In this document: positions 1 through 8,118 of the stretch, in pieces | Position numbering within the stretch: the first letter of the stretch is position 1 | How the letters are laid out: each line of letters begins with the position of its first letter | From: Rhodanobacter sp. C06 | GTDB lineage: Bacteria > Pseudomonadota > Gammaproteobacteria > Xanthomonadales > Rhodanobacteraceae | NCBI RefSeq assembly: GCF_002001105.1 | Contig: NZ_MUNP01000062.1 | Location: 1-64,000 of the forward strand | Length of the DNA stretch: 64,000 bases | Reading direction: 5' to 3' | Made by a program: the position numbers and the translations under genes | Notes under the pieces: generated by a model | Seen by the model: only the letters and a program-made list of their open reading frames with translations | Database searches by the model: none | Told to the model about the DNA's origin: nothing

Positions 1-43
1 ACACGTTTTTTGCCAAGTCCACGCCGAGGGTTATAGTGCTCAT
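1..43 (-). CDS. IS110/IS1111-family transposase, N-terminal 14 residues (cut by window edge)
   Basis: On the minus strand an ATG at 43-41 opens a frame reading MSTITLGVDLAKNV to the window edge. This is the characteristic start of IS110-family DEDD transposases; the Asp in GVDLAK is the first acidic residue of the RuvC-like catalytic core. A good ribosome-binding site (GAGGAAG) lies about 6 bases upstream, at 50-57 on the complementary strand. The rest of the gene lies outside the window, so intactness cannot be judged. Its position next to a broken attC site suggests the attC-targeting IS1111 subgroup. Family call is fairly firm; the subgroup is inferred. Confidence 0.75.
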   Translation of the reverse strand, partial: MSTITLGVDLAKNV

Positions 44-123
44 GGAGACTTCCTCTTCTGCTGACGGTTGTGTCGCAACACCATCATGGCCTTCGAGGCC
101 GAAGGGAGGGGAAGTCTCTTTTT
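1..123 (-). mobile_element. End of an IS110/IS1111-type insertion sequence
   Basis: The segment holds the transposase start codon (43), its ribosome-binding site and about 65 bases of leader that includes a GGCCTTCGAGGCC hairpin (89-101). Its right boundary is placed at about 120-125 because recognisable attC sequence begins there. IS110-family elements have no long terminal repeats, so the exact end cannot be fixed from this side alone. Confidence 0.6.
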
Positions 124-172
124 ACTCGTTCAAGGCGGACGGCTGCGCCGCCGCTTAATTCAAGCGTTAGGC
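124..172 (+). other. attC recombination site, left core lost to the IS
   Basis: The stretch carries the inner halves of an integron attC: TCGTTCAAGGCGG, a short GC hairpin (137-153), CTTAATTCAAGCG and the right core GTTAGGC at 166-172. The expected left core (RYYYAAC, here GCCTAAC) is absent and is replaced by the IS end. The recombination point would be between G166 and T167. Everything except the missing left core matches standard attC organisation. Confidence 0.75.
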
Positions 173-174
173 CA

Positions 175-600
175 ATGACCGCACAGATCATCGTCTGCCA
201 AGCTTGCAACGCCGAAGTCCACGGCGAGATTTATCACCTTGGGTTTTGTGATATGCAGGCGTTGTACTGCTCGTCGTGCCCGAAAGTACTGTTGCTCAAA
301 GATCGCGAGTTATTGCCAAGCAATGGCATTTCTTGGCCCAATTTGACAGCAGCCGATCCAGGGTTCGAGTTCTACGATCGTCATCTTCTGCCGGTCTACG
401 CAAGCATCGAAGCTCTCTTCGATCCGTGTGAGTGCGGTGGTCGCTATTTGTATATGGCGCCACCTCATTGTCCCAAGTGCGGTGGGCTGCTTCGCGGCGA
501 TTGCTACGAGGACAAACCTATACTCAAGGAGCGAGATGGTTATGTGTTTGTTTCCGCTGGGTCGGTGACTGATCATGAGCAACTCAAACAATTGGCCTAA
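175..600 (+). CDS. Integron-cassette protein, cysteine-rich zinc-ribbon-like, unknown function
   Basis: A 141-residue protein whose ATG lies 8 bases after the cassette recombination point, which is typical of cassette genes. I do not recognise the family. It has paired cysteines near the N-terminus (CQAC, CSSC) and again in the second half (CECGG, CPKCGG), which suggests one or two zinc-ribbon folds. There is no signal peptide or membrane segment. Base composition is clearly less GC-rich than the flanking chromosome, as expected of a captured cassette. An in-frame extension upstream to 70 would run through the attC and IS end and is rejected. Transcription probably depends on a promoter outside the window. 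Confidence 0.7.
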   Translation: MTAQIIVCQACNAEVHGEIYHLGFCDMQALYCSSCPKVLLLKDRELLPSNGISWPNLTAADPGFEFYDRHLLPVYASIEALFDPCECGGRYLYMAPPHCPKCGGLLRGDCYEDKPILKERDGYVFVSAGSVTDHEQLKQLA

Positions 601-666
601 CAACTCGGTCAACCGGACGCAAATCCCGCTACGCGGTCTTTGCGCCGGTTACCTCGGGCGTTAGCC
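595..666 (+). other. Complete attC site
   Basis: The left core GCCTAAC (595-601) overlaps the stop codon of the preceding gene. Inner arms ACTCGGTCAACCGG and CCGGTTACCTCGGGCG pair imperfectly, a central hairpin is centred near 633, and the right core is GTTAGCC (660-666). The left core is the exact complement of GTTAGGC at 166-172, the start of this same cassette, as expected from cassette circle formation. The recombination point is between 660 and 661. Confidence 0.8.
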
Positions 667-702
667 GCCATACTGAGGTACTTGCTCTTTGAGGTTCCCA
701 AC

Positions 703-945
703 ATGGCCTACGACGAGTCCGAAATCGAGGACACGGTACTTGCACTGCTTGCGGCTTTCAGCTTCGATGGTGGCAGAGCTTGGAAGGGGTTCGATTTCGA
801 CGTAACGGATCGCCTCGATGCCCAGGACTTCATCGAGAAACCCGCAAGCAAAAACAAGTCGGTCTGGCTTACGCCGCAGGGCCTTGAGCGCGGTCGTAAA
901 ATTGCAGAGCAGCTTTTTTCGTCTGGCCCGGACAATGCCGGCTAA
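703..945 (+). CDS. DUF6429-family protein on an integron cassette
   Basis: An 80-residue protein starting MAYDESEIEDTVLALL and containing RAWKGFD and LTPQGLERG, which I recognise as the DUF6429 family, common in integron cassettes and of unknown function. It has a wHTH-like look but no assigned activity. The ATG at 703 has GAGG 8 bases upstream; an in-frame extension back to 640 would lie inside the attC site and is rejected. The cassette starts at 661 and the gene ends inside the left core of its own attC (940-946). Product family is fairly confident; function is not known. Confidence 0.75.
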   Translation: MAYDESEIEDTVLALLAAFSFDGGRAWKGFDFDVTDRLDAQDFIEKPASKNKSVWLTPQGLERGRKIAEQLFSSGPDNAG

Positions 946-1000
946 CATCTCCGTAGGAGACTCCCCCGTCAACCCGTCCGCATGACGCTCTTGCCTCGAG
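940..1000 (+). other. Decayed attC at the end of the cassette array
   Basis: GGCTAAC at 940-946 is the exact complement of GTTAGCC at 660-666, so it is the left core of the second cassette's attC. No convincing right core (GTTRRRY) or pairing inner arm follows. The site seems truncated where the array meets the chromosome, so this is probably the last cassette. Confidence 0.55.
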
Positions 1001-1302
1001 CTTCCAGGCACTGGCAGATGGTGGCGTTGTACACATTGATGGTGGTGCGTATCGGTGCGCGACGGCGTGCAACGGTGTCAGACGGCACACTGGCTCGTAT
1101 CAGCATGTAGCGACACGGGCGGCATCGCCGCGTGCCCCGCGCCATCGACCTTGCAGTCCCCTAGCATGGCTTATGCGCGCGCTTCACTCCGCGCCCGTCA
1201 AGCTGGGCGGTGCCTTGGTTCTCGCACGCAACATCGTGCGGGCGCCGGCCTTGGCCGCGCATCCCCGGCGCACCCCTACCAACCTGGAGCAGACCCCGGC
1301 TC
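947..1302. other. Non-coding junction between cassette array and zwf
   Basis: There is no open frame here with a plausible start, composition or family likeness. It holds the remnant of the last attC and presumably the zwf promoter, for which I see no clear -35/-10 pair. GGAG at 1286-1289 may serve as the zwf ribosome-binding site. Confidence 0.5.
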
Positions 1303-2706
1303 ATGACGAACCCCGCTTCCGATGCCCTGGTGTTTTTCGGCGCCACCGGCGACCTGGCCTACAAGCAGATCTTCCCCGCCCTGCTGGCGATGGTGGCGCG
1401 CGACGGACTGGACGTGCCGATCATCGGCATGGCGCACGCCGGCTGGTCGGTCGAACAGTTGCGCCAGCGCGCGCACGACAGTGTGGCGGAGGCGGCGAAG
1501 AAGGCCGGCAAGGACGTGGACGAGGCCGCGTTCGCGAAGCTTTCCGCACGGCTGCAGTACGTGGACGGCGACTACAACGATGCCGCCACCTTCGCGCAGC
1601 TGAAGCAGGCGCTGGGCAGCGCGAAGACACCGCTGCACTACCTCGCGATCCCGCCCTCGCTGTTCGGCACGGTGGCGAGCAGCCTCAAGGCCGCCGGCTG
1701 CGCCGACGACGCGCGGGTGGTGGTGGAGAAGCCGTTCGGCCGCGACCTCGCCTCGGCGCAGGCGCTGAACCGCACGCTGCACGCGGTGTTCCCGGAACAC
1801 TCGATCTTCCGCATCGACCATTACCTCGGCAAGGAGGCGGTGCAGAACCTCTTGTACTTCCGCTTCGCGAACAGCGTGCTGGAGCCGGTATGGAACAACC
1901 GCTACGTGGACCGCGTGCAGATCACCATGGCCGAGGAGTTCGGCGTGGACGGCCGCGGCAGCTTCTACGAGGGCGTGGGCGCGATCCGCGACGTGCTGCA
2001 GAACCATCTGCTGCAGGTGACCTCGCTGTTGGCGATGGACGCGCCGATCGGCAGCGATCCGGCGGCGATCAACGCCGAGAAGCTGCGGCTGTTCCGCGCG
2101 ATGCGGCCGCTCAAGCCGGCGGACGTGGTGCGCGGCCAGTTCCAGGGTTACCGCGACGTGCCCGGCGTGGCGGCGGATTCCGACGTGGAGACCTTCGTGG
2201 CGCTGCGCCTGGCGATCGACACCTGGCGCTGGTCGGGCGTGCCGTTCCTGATCCGCGCCGGCAAGAAGCTGCCGCTCACCACCACCCAGGTGATGGTGGA
2301 CATGAAGGCGCCGCCGCTGTCGGTGTTTGACGCGATCGGCGCGCCGCAGTCGAACTACTTCCGCTTCCGGCTCAGCCCGCAGGTGGTGATCGCCGAAGGC
2401 ATGCGGGTGAAGCGCCCCGGCGAGGCGATGCAGGGCGAGCCGGTGGAATTGATCGCGCGCCACCACAGCGGCGTGGAGATGGCGCCCTACGAACGCCTGC
2501 TGGGCGACGCGCTGCGCGGCGACAACGCGCTGTTCACCAGCGACGAATGCGTGGAAGCGGCATGGCGGGTGGTCGACCAGGTGCTCGAACACGAAGACGC
2601 GGTGCGCCCGTACGTACCCGGCAGCTGGGGCCCGCCCGAGGCGGCGCCACTGGCCGGCGACGAGGGCTGGCACGACCCGCAGCCGGAGGCCGCGCCGCCA
2701 TGCTGA
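1303..2706 (+). CDS. zwf: Glucose-6-phosphate 1-dehydrogenase
   Basis: A 467-residue cytosolic enzyme oxidising glucose-6-phosphate to 6-phosphogluconolactone with NADP+ or NAD+, the entry to the pentose-phosphate and Entner-Doudoroff routes. The Rossmann fingerprint FFGATGDLA lies at residues 11-19. The substrate/catalytic signature RIDHYLGKE is at 170-178, with the base histidine in HYLGK. Length is slightly short of the usual ~490. The ATG at 1303 is chosen because upstream in-frame sequence has no family likeness. The HAD gene overlaps its last 7 bases, implying co-transcription. No 6-phosphogluconolactonase, edd or eda gene lies nearby. Confidence 0.95.
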   Translation: MTNPASDALVFFGATGDLAYKQIFPALLAMVARDGLDVPIIGMAHAGWSVEQLRQRAHDSVAEAAKKAGKDVDEAAFAKLSARLQYVDGDYNDAATFAQLKQALGSAKTPLHYLAIPPSLFGTVASSLKAAGCADDARVVVEKPFGRDLASAQALNRTLHAVFPEHSIFRIDHYLGKEAVQNLLYFRFANSVLEPVWNNRYVDRVQITMAEEFGVDGRGSFYEGVGAIRDVLQNHLLQVTSLLAMDAPIGSDPAAINAEKLRLFRAMRPLKPADVVRGQFQGYRDVPGVAADSDVETFVALRLAIDTWRWSGVPFLIRAGKKLPLTTTQVMVDMKAPPLSVFDAIGAPQSNYFRFRLSPQVVIAEGMRVKRPGEAMQGEPVELIARHHSGVEMAPYERLLGDALRGDNALFTSDECVEAAWRVVDQVLEHEDAVRPYVPGSWGPPEAAPLAGDEGWHDPQPEAAPPC

Positions 2707-3386
2707 TCGACACTGCCGCACCCGCGCCGCTCGTCATCTTGCTCGACGTGGACGACACCTTGCTCGACAACGACCGCTTCGCCGCCGACCTCGGCGACGA
2801 GCTGGAACGCCGCTTCGGCGCGGGCGAGCGCGACCGCTACTGGGCGATCTACGCCGAGTTGCGCGATGAGCGCGGCTACGCCGACTACCTCGACGCCCTG
2901 CAGCGCTTCCGCCACGGGCTGGACAACCACCCAGGCCTGCTGGAAATGTCCGGCTTCCTGCTGGACTACCCGTTCGAACAGCGGCTGTTTCCCGGGGCGC
3001 TGGAAACCATCGCCCACCTGCGCACGCTGGGCCGGCCGGTGATCCTCTCCGACGGCGACGTGGTGTTCCAGCCGCGCAAGATCCATCGCGCCGGTCTGTG
3101 GCAGGCACTGCAGGGCGACGTGCTGATCTACCTGCACAAGCAACAGATGCTGGACGCCATGCAGCAGCGCTACCCCGCCGCGCACTACGTGATGGTGGAC
3201 GACAAGCCGGACATCCTCGCCGCGATGAAGCGCCAGCTTGGCACGCGGCTCACCACCGTGTGGGTGCGCCAGGGCCATTACGCCGCCGCCGCGGCGAACC
3301 AGGCCATCGAGCCCGCGCCCGACCTCGCGATCGCGTGCATCGCGGAACTGCGGGAGCGTAAGCTTGCAGATCTCGCGCACGCCTGA
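2700..3386 (+). CDS. HAD-superfamily hydrolase (phosphatase-like)
   Basis: A 228-residue cytosolic HAD protein. Motif I is LDVDDTLLD, with nucleophile D16 and acid/base D18; motif II is the ILSDGD segment near residue 119; MVDDKPDIL near residue 167 supplies the motif IV acidic pair. A helical cap lies between motifs I and II. The substrate cannot be read from the sequence. The gene overlaps the zwf stop by 7 bases, so translational coupling is likely and the substrate may be a sugar phosphate. It is not a lactonase, so it does not fill the missing pgl step. Confidence 0.8.
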   Translation: MLIDTAAPAPLVILLDVDDTLLDNDRFAADLGDELERRFGAGERDRYWAIYAELRDERGYADYLDALQRFRHGLDNHPGLLEMSGFLLDYPFEQRLFPGALETIAHLRTLGRPVILSDGDVVFQPRKIHRAGLWQALQGDVLIYLHKQQMLDAMQQRYPAAHYVMVDDKPDILAAMKRQLGTRLTTVWVRQGHYAAAAANQAIEPAPDLAIACIAELRERKLADLAHA

Positions 3387-3447
3387 ATACACCTGTCGCG
3401 GCTGAAGCCGCGAAAACAAAAACCCTCTCCCCATCCCCGGAGCCCGC

Positions 3448-4551
3448 ATGAAAGCGACCCAGCAGTTGCACAACCTCGGCCAGAGCCTGTGGCTGGACAA
3501 CATCACCCGCACCCTGCTCGACGACGGCACGCTGGCGCGCTACATCGCCGAGCTTTCGGTCACCGGCCTCACCTCCAACCCCAGCATCTTCGACGCCGCG
3601 ATCGGCGGCGGCGACGCCTATGACGCCGGCATCCATGCCAAATCGCTGGCCGGGCGGGCGGGCGAAGACCTGTTCATCGAACTGGCGCTGGAAGACCTAC
3701 GCCGCGCCGCCGACCTGTTCAGGCCGGTGTTCGACGCCACCCACCAGGTGGACGGCTGGGTGTCGATGGAAGTCTCGCCGCTGCTCGCCGCCGACACCGC
3801 CGGCACCATCGCCGCCGCCGCCGCGATCCACGCGCAGGCGCAGCGGCCGAACCTGTACGTGAAGATCCCCGGCACGCCCGAGGGCATTCCGGCGATCGAG
3901 GAAGCGATCTTCCGCGGCATCCCGATCAACGTGACCCTGCTGTTCTCCTGCGCGCAATACCAGGCCGCCGCCGAGGCCTACCTGCGCGGCATCGAGCGCC
4001 GCGTGGCCGCGGGGCTCGACCCGCAGGTGGCCTCGGTGGCTTCGCTGTTCATCAGCCGCTGGGACGTGGCGGCGAACCCGCAGCTGCCCACGGAACTGCA
4101 CAACCAGCTCGGCATCGCGGTGGGCAAGCAGAGCTACCACGCCTACCGCGAATTGCTGGCCTCGCCGCGCTGGCTCAAGCTGGCCGCCGCCGGCGCGCGG
4201 CCGCAGCGCCTGCTGTGGGCCTCGACCGGCACCAAGGATCCGAACGCGCCCGACACGCTCTACGTCGACGCGCTGGCCGCGCCAGACACCGTCGACACCA
4301 TTCCCGAGAAGACCCTGCACGCAGTGGCCGACCACGGCAAGCCCGGCGCGGTGCTGCCGGTGGACGGCGGCGACGCCGAGGCGGTGCTGGCGAAGATCGC
4401 CAAGGCCGGCGTGGACCTCGATGCGCTGGCCAGGAAGCTGCAGGACGACGGCGCCGACGCCTTCGTGAAGTCGTGGAAGCAGCTGCTGCAGCGTATCGCC
4501 GACAAGCAGCACGCGCTGGACGCCAAGTCGCGGGAGACGATCGCCCGATGA
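3448..4551 (+). CDS. tal: Transaldolase (mycobacterial/actinobacterial type)
   Basis: A 367-residue enzyme transferring a dihydroxyacetone unit between sedoheptulose-7-phosphate and glyceraldehyde-3-phosphate in the non-oxidative pentose-phosphate pathway. GLTSNPSIF at residues 40-48 and [12 protein letters not shown] around the Schiff-base lysine K139 are the family hallmarks. At ~367 residues it is longer than TalB (~317) and matches the type often paired or fused with Pgi. GGAG sits 8-11 bases before the ATG. The stop overlaps the pgi start in ATGA, so the two are translationally coupled. Confidence 0.93.
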   Translation: MKATQQLHNLGQSLWLDNITRTLLDDGTLARYIAELSVTGLTSNPSIFDAAIGGGDAYDAGIHAKSLAGRAGEDLFIELALEDLRRAADLFRPVFDATHQVDGWVSMEVSPLLAADTAGTIAAAAAIHAQAQRPNLYVKIPGTPEGIPAIEEAIFRGIPINVTLLFSCAQYQAAAEAYLRGIERRVAAGLDPQVASVASLFISRWDVAANPQLPTELHNQLGIAVGKQSYHAYRELLASPRWLKLAAAGARPQRLLWASTGTKDPNAPDTLYVDALAAPDTVDTIPEKTLHAVADHGKPGAVLPVDGGDAEAVLAKIAKAGVDLDALARKLQDDGADAFVKSWKQLLQRIADKQHALDAKSRETIAR

Positions 4552-6212
4552 GCCGCGCCGACCTCACCTTGCTGCCCGAGTGGCAAGCCCTGCAGCAGCA
4601 CTGCAACCGGCTCGAAACCCGCCACCTGCGCGAACTGTTCGCCGCCGATCCGAAGCGCGGCGAGCGCCTCGTGGCCGAGGCGGTGGGCCTGTACTACGAC
4701 TACTCCAAGCAGCGCGTGGACGACGAGGCGCTGCGCCTGCTGCGCGCACTGGCCGCCGCGCGTGACCTCAAGGGCCGCATCGCGGCGATGTTCCGCGGCG
4801 ACAAGATCAACGCCACCGAGAACCGCGCCGTGCTGCACGTGGCGCTGCGCGCGCCGGCGGGCGAGAAGATCCTGGTCGACGGCCACGACGTGGTGCCGGA
4901 CGTGCACGGGGTGCTGGACCGCATGGCCGCGTTCGCCGACGCCGTGCGCGGCGGCGCGTGGAAGGGCCACAGCGGCAAGCCGATGCGTAACGTGGTCTCC
5001 ATCGGCATCGGCGGCTCCGACCTCGGCCCGGTGATGGCCTACGAGGCGCTGCGCGACTACAGCCGCCGCGACATGACGTTCCGCTTCGTGTCCAACGTGG
5101 ACGGCGTGGACTTCGCCGAGGCGGTGCACGGCCTCGACGCCGCCGAGACGCTGTTCATCGTCTGCTCCAAGACCTTCACCACGCTGGAGACGCTCAGCAA
5201 CGCGCATGCGGCGCGGGCCTGGTGCGTGAAGGCGCTGGGCGACGAGAGCGCGGTGGCGAAGCACTTCGTGGCGGTGTCTACCAATGCCGCCGAGGTGGAA
5301 AAGTTCGGCATCGACACCAAGCAGATGTTCGGCTTCTGGGACTGGGTGGGTGGCCGCTACTCGATGGATTCGGCGATCGGCCTGTCCACCATGCTCGCCA
5401 TCGGCCCGGACAACTTCCGCGCCATGCTCGCCGGCTTCCACGCGATGGACGAGCATTTCCGCAGCGCGCCGTTCGAGGCCAACCTGCCGGTGCTGATGGG
5501 CTTGCTCGGGATCTGGAACGCGAACTTCCTCGACGCCGCCACGGTGGCGGTGCTGCCGTACGAGCAGTACCTGAAGCGTTTCCCCGCGTATCTCCAGCAG
5601 CTCACGATGGAGTCGAACGGCAAGCACGTCACGCTGGACGGCGCGCATGTGGACTACGCCACCGGCCCGATCTACTGGGGCGAGCCGGGCACCAACGGCC
5701 AGCACTCGTTCTACCAGCTGATCCACCAGGGCACGCGGCTGGTGCCGTGCGACTTCATCGGCTTCGGCCAGACCCTGCAGCCGGTGCCGGCCCAACATGC
5801 CGATGGAAAGCCGGGCGGCGACCAGCACGACCTGCTGATCGCGAACCTGATCGCCCAGGGCGAGGCGCTGGCCTTCGGCAAGACCACCGAGGAGGTGCGC
5901 GCCGAGGGCACGGATGCCGCGCTGGCGCCGCACCGCACGTTCGAGGGCAACCGGCCCAGCAGCACGATCCTCGCCGAGCGGCTCACCCCGTACGCGCTGG
6001 GCAGCCTGGTGGCGCTGTACGAGCACAGCGTGTTCGTGCAGGGCGCGATCTGGGACATCGACTCCTTCGACCAGTGGGGTGTGGAACTGGGCAAGCAGCT
6101 GGCGAAGACCACCATCGCCGAGCTGGTCGCGACCACGGAACCGAGGCTCGCGCACGACAGCTCGACCAACGCGTTGATCCGTCGCTATCGCCAGTTGCGC
6201 GGCAACGTTTGA
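4548..6212 (+). CDS. pgi: Glucose-6-phosphate isomerase
   Basis: A 554-residue enzyme interconverting glucose-6-phosphate and fructose-6-phosphate. It contains [18 protein letters not shown] (near residue 150), SKTFTTLET, the Pgi signature [18 protein letters not shown], the catalytic histidine region [11 protein letters not shown] and the C-terminal lysine motif [12 protein letters not shown]. All active-site blocks are present. The ATG overlaps the tal stop (ATGA); upstream in-frame sequence is tal antiphase and is rejected. Length is normal for the family. Confidence 0.96.
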   Translation: MSRADLTLLPEWQALQQHCNRLETRHLRELFAADPKRGERLVAEAVGLYYDYSKQRVDDEALRLLRALAAARDLKGRIAAMFRGDKINATENRAVLHVALRAPAGEKILVDGHDVVPDVHGVLDRMAAFADAVRGGAWKGHSGKPMRNVVSIGIGGSDLGPVMAYEALRDYSRRDMTFRFVSNVDGVDFAEAVHGLDAAETLFIVCSKTFTTLETLSNAHAARAWCVKALGDESAVAKHFVAVSTNAAEVEKFGIDTKQMFGFWDWVGGRYSMDSAIGLSTMLAIGPDNFRAMLAGFHAMDEHFRSAPFEANLPVLMGLLGIWNANFLDAATVAVLPYEQYLKRFPAYLQQLTMESNGKHVTLDGAHVDYATGPIYWGEPGTNGQHSFYQLIHQGTRLVPCDFIGFGQTLQPVPAQHADGKPGGDQHDLLIANLIAQGEALAFGKTTEEVRAEGTDAALAPHRTFEGNRPSSTILAERLTPYALGSLVALYEHSVFVQGAIWDIDSFDQWGVELGKQLAKTTIAELVATTEPRLAHDSSTNALIRRYRQLRGNV

Positions 6213-6215
6213 ACT

Positions 6216-6308
6216 CCCTCCCCTGCGTGCAGGGGAGGGCTGGGGTGGGGTCGCTCTTCGAGGCGCCAAGGCACCCCCTCCCGACCTCCCCCTGCAAGCA
6301 GGGGGAGG
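6216..6308. repeat. REP-A palindromic repeat pair (CCCTCCCC...GGGGAGGG)
   Basis: Two near-perfect hairpins lie in the pgi-pgm gap. The first has CCCTCCCCTGC at 6216-6226 pairing with GCAGGGGAGGG at 6229-6239. The second has CCTCCCCCTGC at 6285-6295 pairing with GCAGGGGGAGG at 6298-6308. They belong to a repeat family seen in at least eight other gaps of this window. They could act as transcript-stabilising or attenuating hairpins inside the operon. Confidence 0.75.
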
Positions 6309-6338
6309 GGAACGACAAGGCAACCCATCGAGATCCCC

Positions 6339-7985
6339 ATGAGCCAGCAGATCAGCCCGCTCGCCGGCAAGCCGGCGCCGAAGTCCATCCTCGTCGACAT
6401 CGGCAAGCTGCTCGCCGCGTACACCGCGGTGCGGCCCGATCCGTCGGTGCCCGCGCAGCGCGTGGCCTTCGGCACCTCGGGCCATCGCGGCAGCTCGTTC
6501 GACGGCAGCTTCAACGAGCACCACATCCTCGCGATCAGCCAGGCGATCTGCGACTACCGCCAGTCGAAGGGCATCACCGGCCCGTTGTTCATCGGCGCCG
6601 ACACCCATGCGCTGTCGCAGCCGGCGTTCGAGAACGCGCTGGAAGTGCTGGCCGCGAACGGCGTGACGACGATGATCTCCGCGGGCGGCGAGTTCACGCC
6701 CACGCCGGCGGTGTCGCACGCGATCCTCGTCTACAACAAGGGGCGCAGCAGCGGCCTCGCCGACGGCATCGTGATCACGCCCTCGCACAACCCGCCCGAC
6801 AACGGTGGCTTCAAGTACAACCCCACCAACGGCGGCCCCGCCGACACCGACATCACGAAGTGGGTGGAGAACCGCGCCAACGCGATCCTCGAAGCCGGGC
6901 TGAAGGACGTGAAGCGCCAGCCGTTCGCGCAGGCGCGCCAGGCCTCCACCACGCACGAGCACGACTACCTCGGCGCCTACGTGGCCGACCTCGCCAACAT
7001 CATCGACTTCGACGCGATCCGCAGCGCCGGCGTGCGCATGGGCGTGGACCCGCTGGGCGGCGCGGGCGTGCACTACTGGGCGCCGATCGCCGAGCGCTAC
7101 AAGCTCGACCTCAGCGTGGTGAGCAGCGAAGTCGACCCGCAGTTCGCCTTCATGACGGTGGACTGGGACGGCAAGATCCGCATGGATCCGTCCTCGAAGT
7201 ACGCGATGCAGCGCCTGATCGGGCTGAAGGACAAGTACGACGTGGCCTTCGCCTGCGACACCGACCACGACCGCCACGGCGTGGTGTCGCGCTCCGCCGG
7301 TCTGATGGAGCCGAACCACTACCTGTCGGTGCTGATCGACTACCTGTTCCGCCACCGCCCGCGCTGGAACGCGAAGGCGGCGGTGGGCAAGACCGTGGTC
7401 ACCACCGCGCTGATCGACCGCGTGGTCAAGCGCCTGGGCCGCTCGCTGGTCGAGGTGCCGGTGGGCTTCAAGTGGTTCTCGGCGGGCCTGTTCGACGGCC
7501 AGCTCGGCTTCGGCTGCGAGGAAAGCGCCGGCGCCTCGCTGCTGCGCCACGACGGTTCGGTGTGGACGACGGACAAGGACGGCCTGGTGCCCGCCCTGCT
7601 CTCCGCCGAGATCACCGCGCGCATGGGCAAGGACCCCGGCGAACTGTTCGAGCAGCTCACCCGCGAGCTGGGCCGCCCGTACGCCGACCGCGTCGAGGCC
7701 GCCGCCACGCCCGCGCAGAAGGCCAAGCTGTCCAAACTATCGCCGGACCAGCTGAAGACCGACACGCTGGCCGGCGAGAAGATCGTGCAGGTGATCGACA
7801 AGGCCCCCGGCAACGGCGCCGCGATCGGCGGCATCAAGGCCGCCACCGCCAGCGGCTGGTTCGCCGCACGGCCCTCCGGCACCGAGGCGATCTACAAGAT
7901 CTACGCCGAGAGCTTCAAGGACGAGGCGCACCTCAAGAGCCTGCTGCAGGAAGCGCAGTCGGTGGTGGACGCGGCGCTGGCCTGA
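6339..7985 (+). CDS. pgm: Phosphoglucomutase, alpha-D-glucose-phosphate-specific
   Basis: A 548-residue mutase interconverting glucose-1-phosphate and glucose-6-phosphate, supplying precursors for UDP-glucose and glycogen. The phosphoserine loop is TPSHNPP with S149; the metal loop DTDHDRHG is at 307-314; the sugar-binding loop is GCEESAG and the phosphate-binding loop RPSGTE lies near the C-terminus. Length and order match the Pgm family (~546) rather than phosphomannomutase/ManB. It follows pgi after a 126-base gap filled with repeat hairpins and may be in the same operon. Confidence 0.95.
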   Translation: MSQQISPLAGKPAPKSILVDIGKLLAAYTAVRPDPSVPAQRVAFGTSGHRGSSFDGSFNEHHILAISQAICDYRQSKGITGPLFIGADTHALSQPAFENALEVLAANGVTTMISAGGEFTPTPAVSHAILVYNKGRSSGLADGIVITPSHNPPDNGGFKYNPTNGGPADTDITKWVENRANAILEAGLKDVKRQPFAQARQASTTHEHDYLGAYVADLANIIDFDAIRSAGVRMGVDPLGGAGVHYWAPIAERYKLDLSVVSSEVDPQFAFMTVDWDGKIRMDPSSKYAMQRLIGLKDKYDVAFACDTDHDRHGVVSRSAGLMEPNHYLSVLIDYLFRHRPRWNAKAAVGKTVVTTALIDRVVKRLGRSLVEVPVGFKWFSAGLFDGQLGFGCEESAGASLLRHDGSVWTTDKDGLVPALLSAEITARMGKDPGELFEQLTRELGRPYADRVEAAATPAQKAKLSKLSPDQLKTDTLAGEKIVQVIDKAPGNGAAIGGIKAATASGWFAARPSGTEAIYKIYAESFKDEAHLKSLLQEAQSVVDAALA

Positions 7986-7988
7986 AGT

Positions 7989-8107
7989 GTTTCCCCTCCC
8001 ACGCTCGCGGGGGAGGGTGCCGAAGGCGGGAGAGGGGGCGCGGCGCAGCCGCGCTGCATGTACGTAGAGCACCCCACCCCAGCCCTCCCCTGCGTGCAGG
8101 GGAGGGA
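7989..8107. repeat. REP-A composite repeat between pgm and purD
   Basis: The gap between the convergent genes pgm and purD is almost entirely repeat: TCCCCTCCCACGCTCGCGGGGGAGGG, then GTGCCGAAGGCGGGAGAG and GCGCGGCGCAGCCGCG, ending in the hairpin CCCTCCCCTGCGTGCAGGGGAGGG (8084-8107). The middle block recurs almost unchanged at 20316-20350. It may serve as a bidirectional terminator. Confidence 0.7.
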
Positions 8108-8118
8108 GTGAAGCGGCC

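Noticed and set aside
2700-3386. Interpretation of the zwf-coupled gene as 6-phosphogluconolactonase
   Set aside because: The sequence has HAD motifs (LDVDDTLLD and VDDKPD) and none of the NagB/Pgl or YbhE features.
4260-7550. A very long open frame (~1100 codons) on the minus strand opposite tal, pgi and pgm
   Set aside because: It is an artefact of high GC at codon position 3 of the real genes: no start signal, His/Arg-rich nonsense composition and no family likeness.
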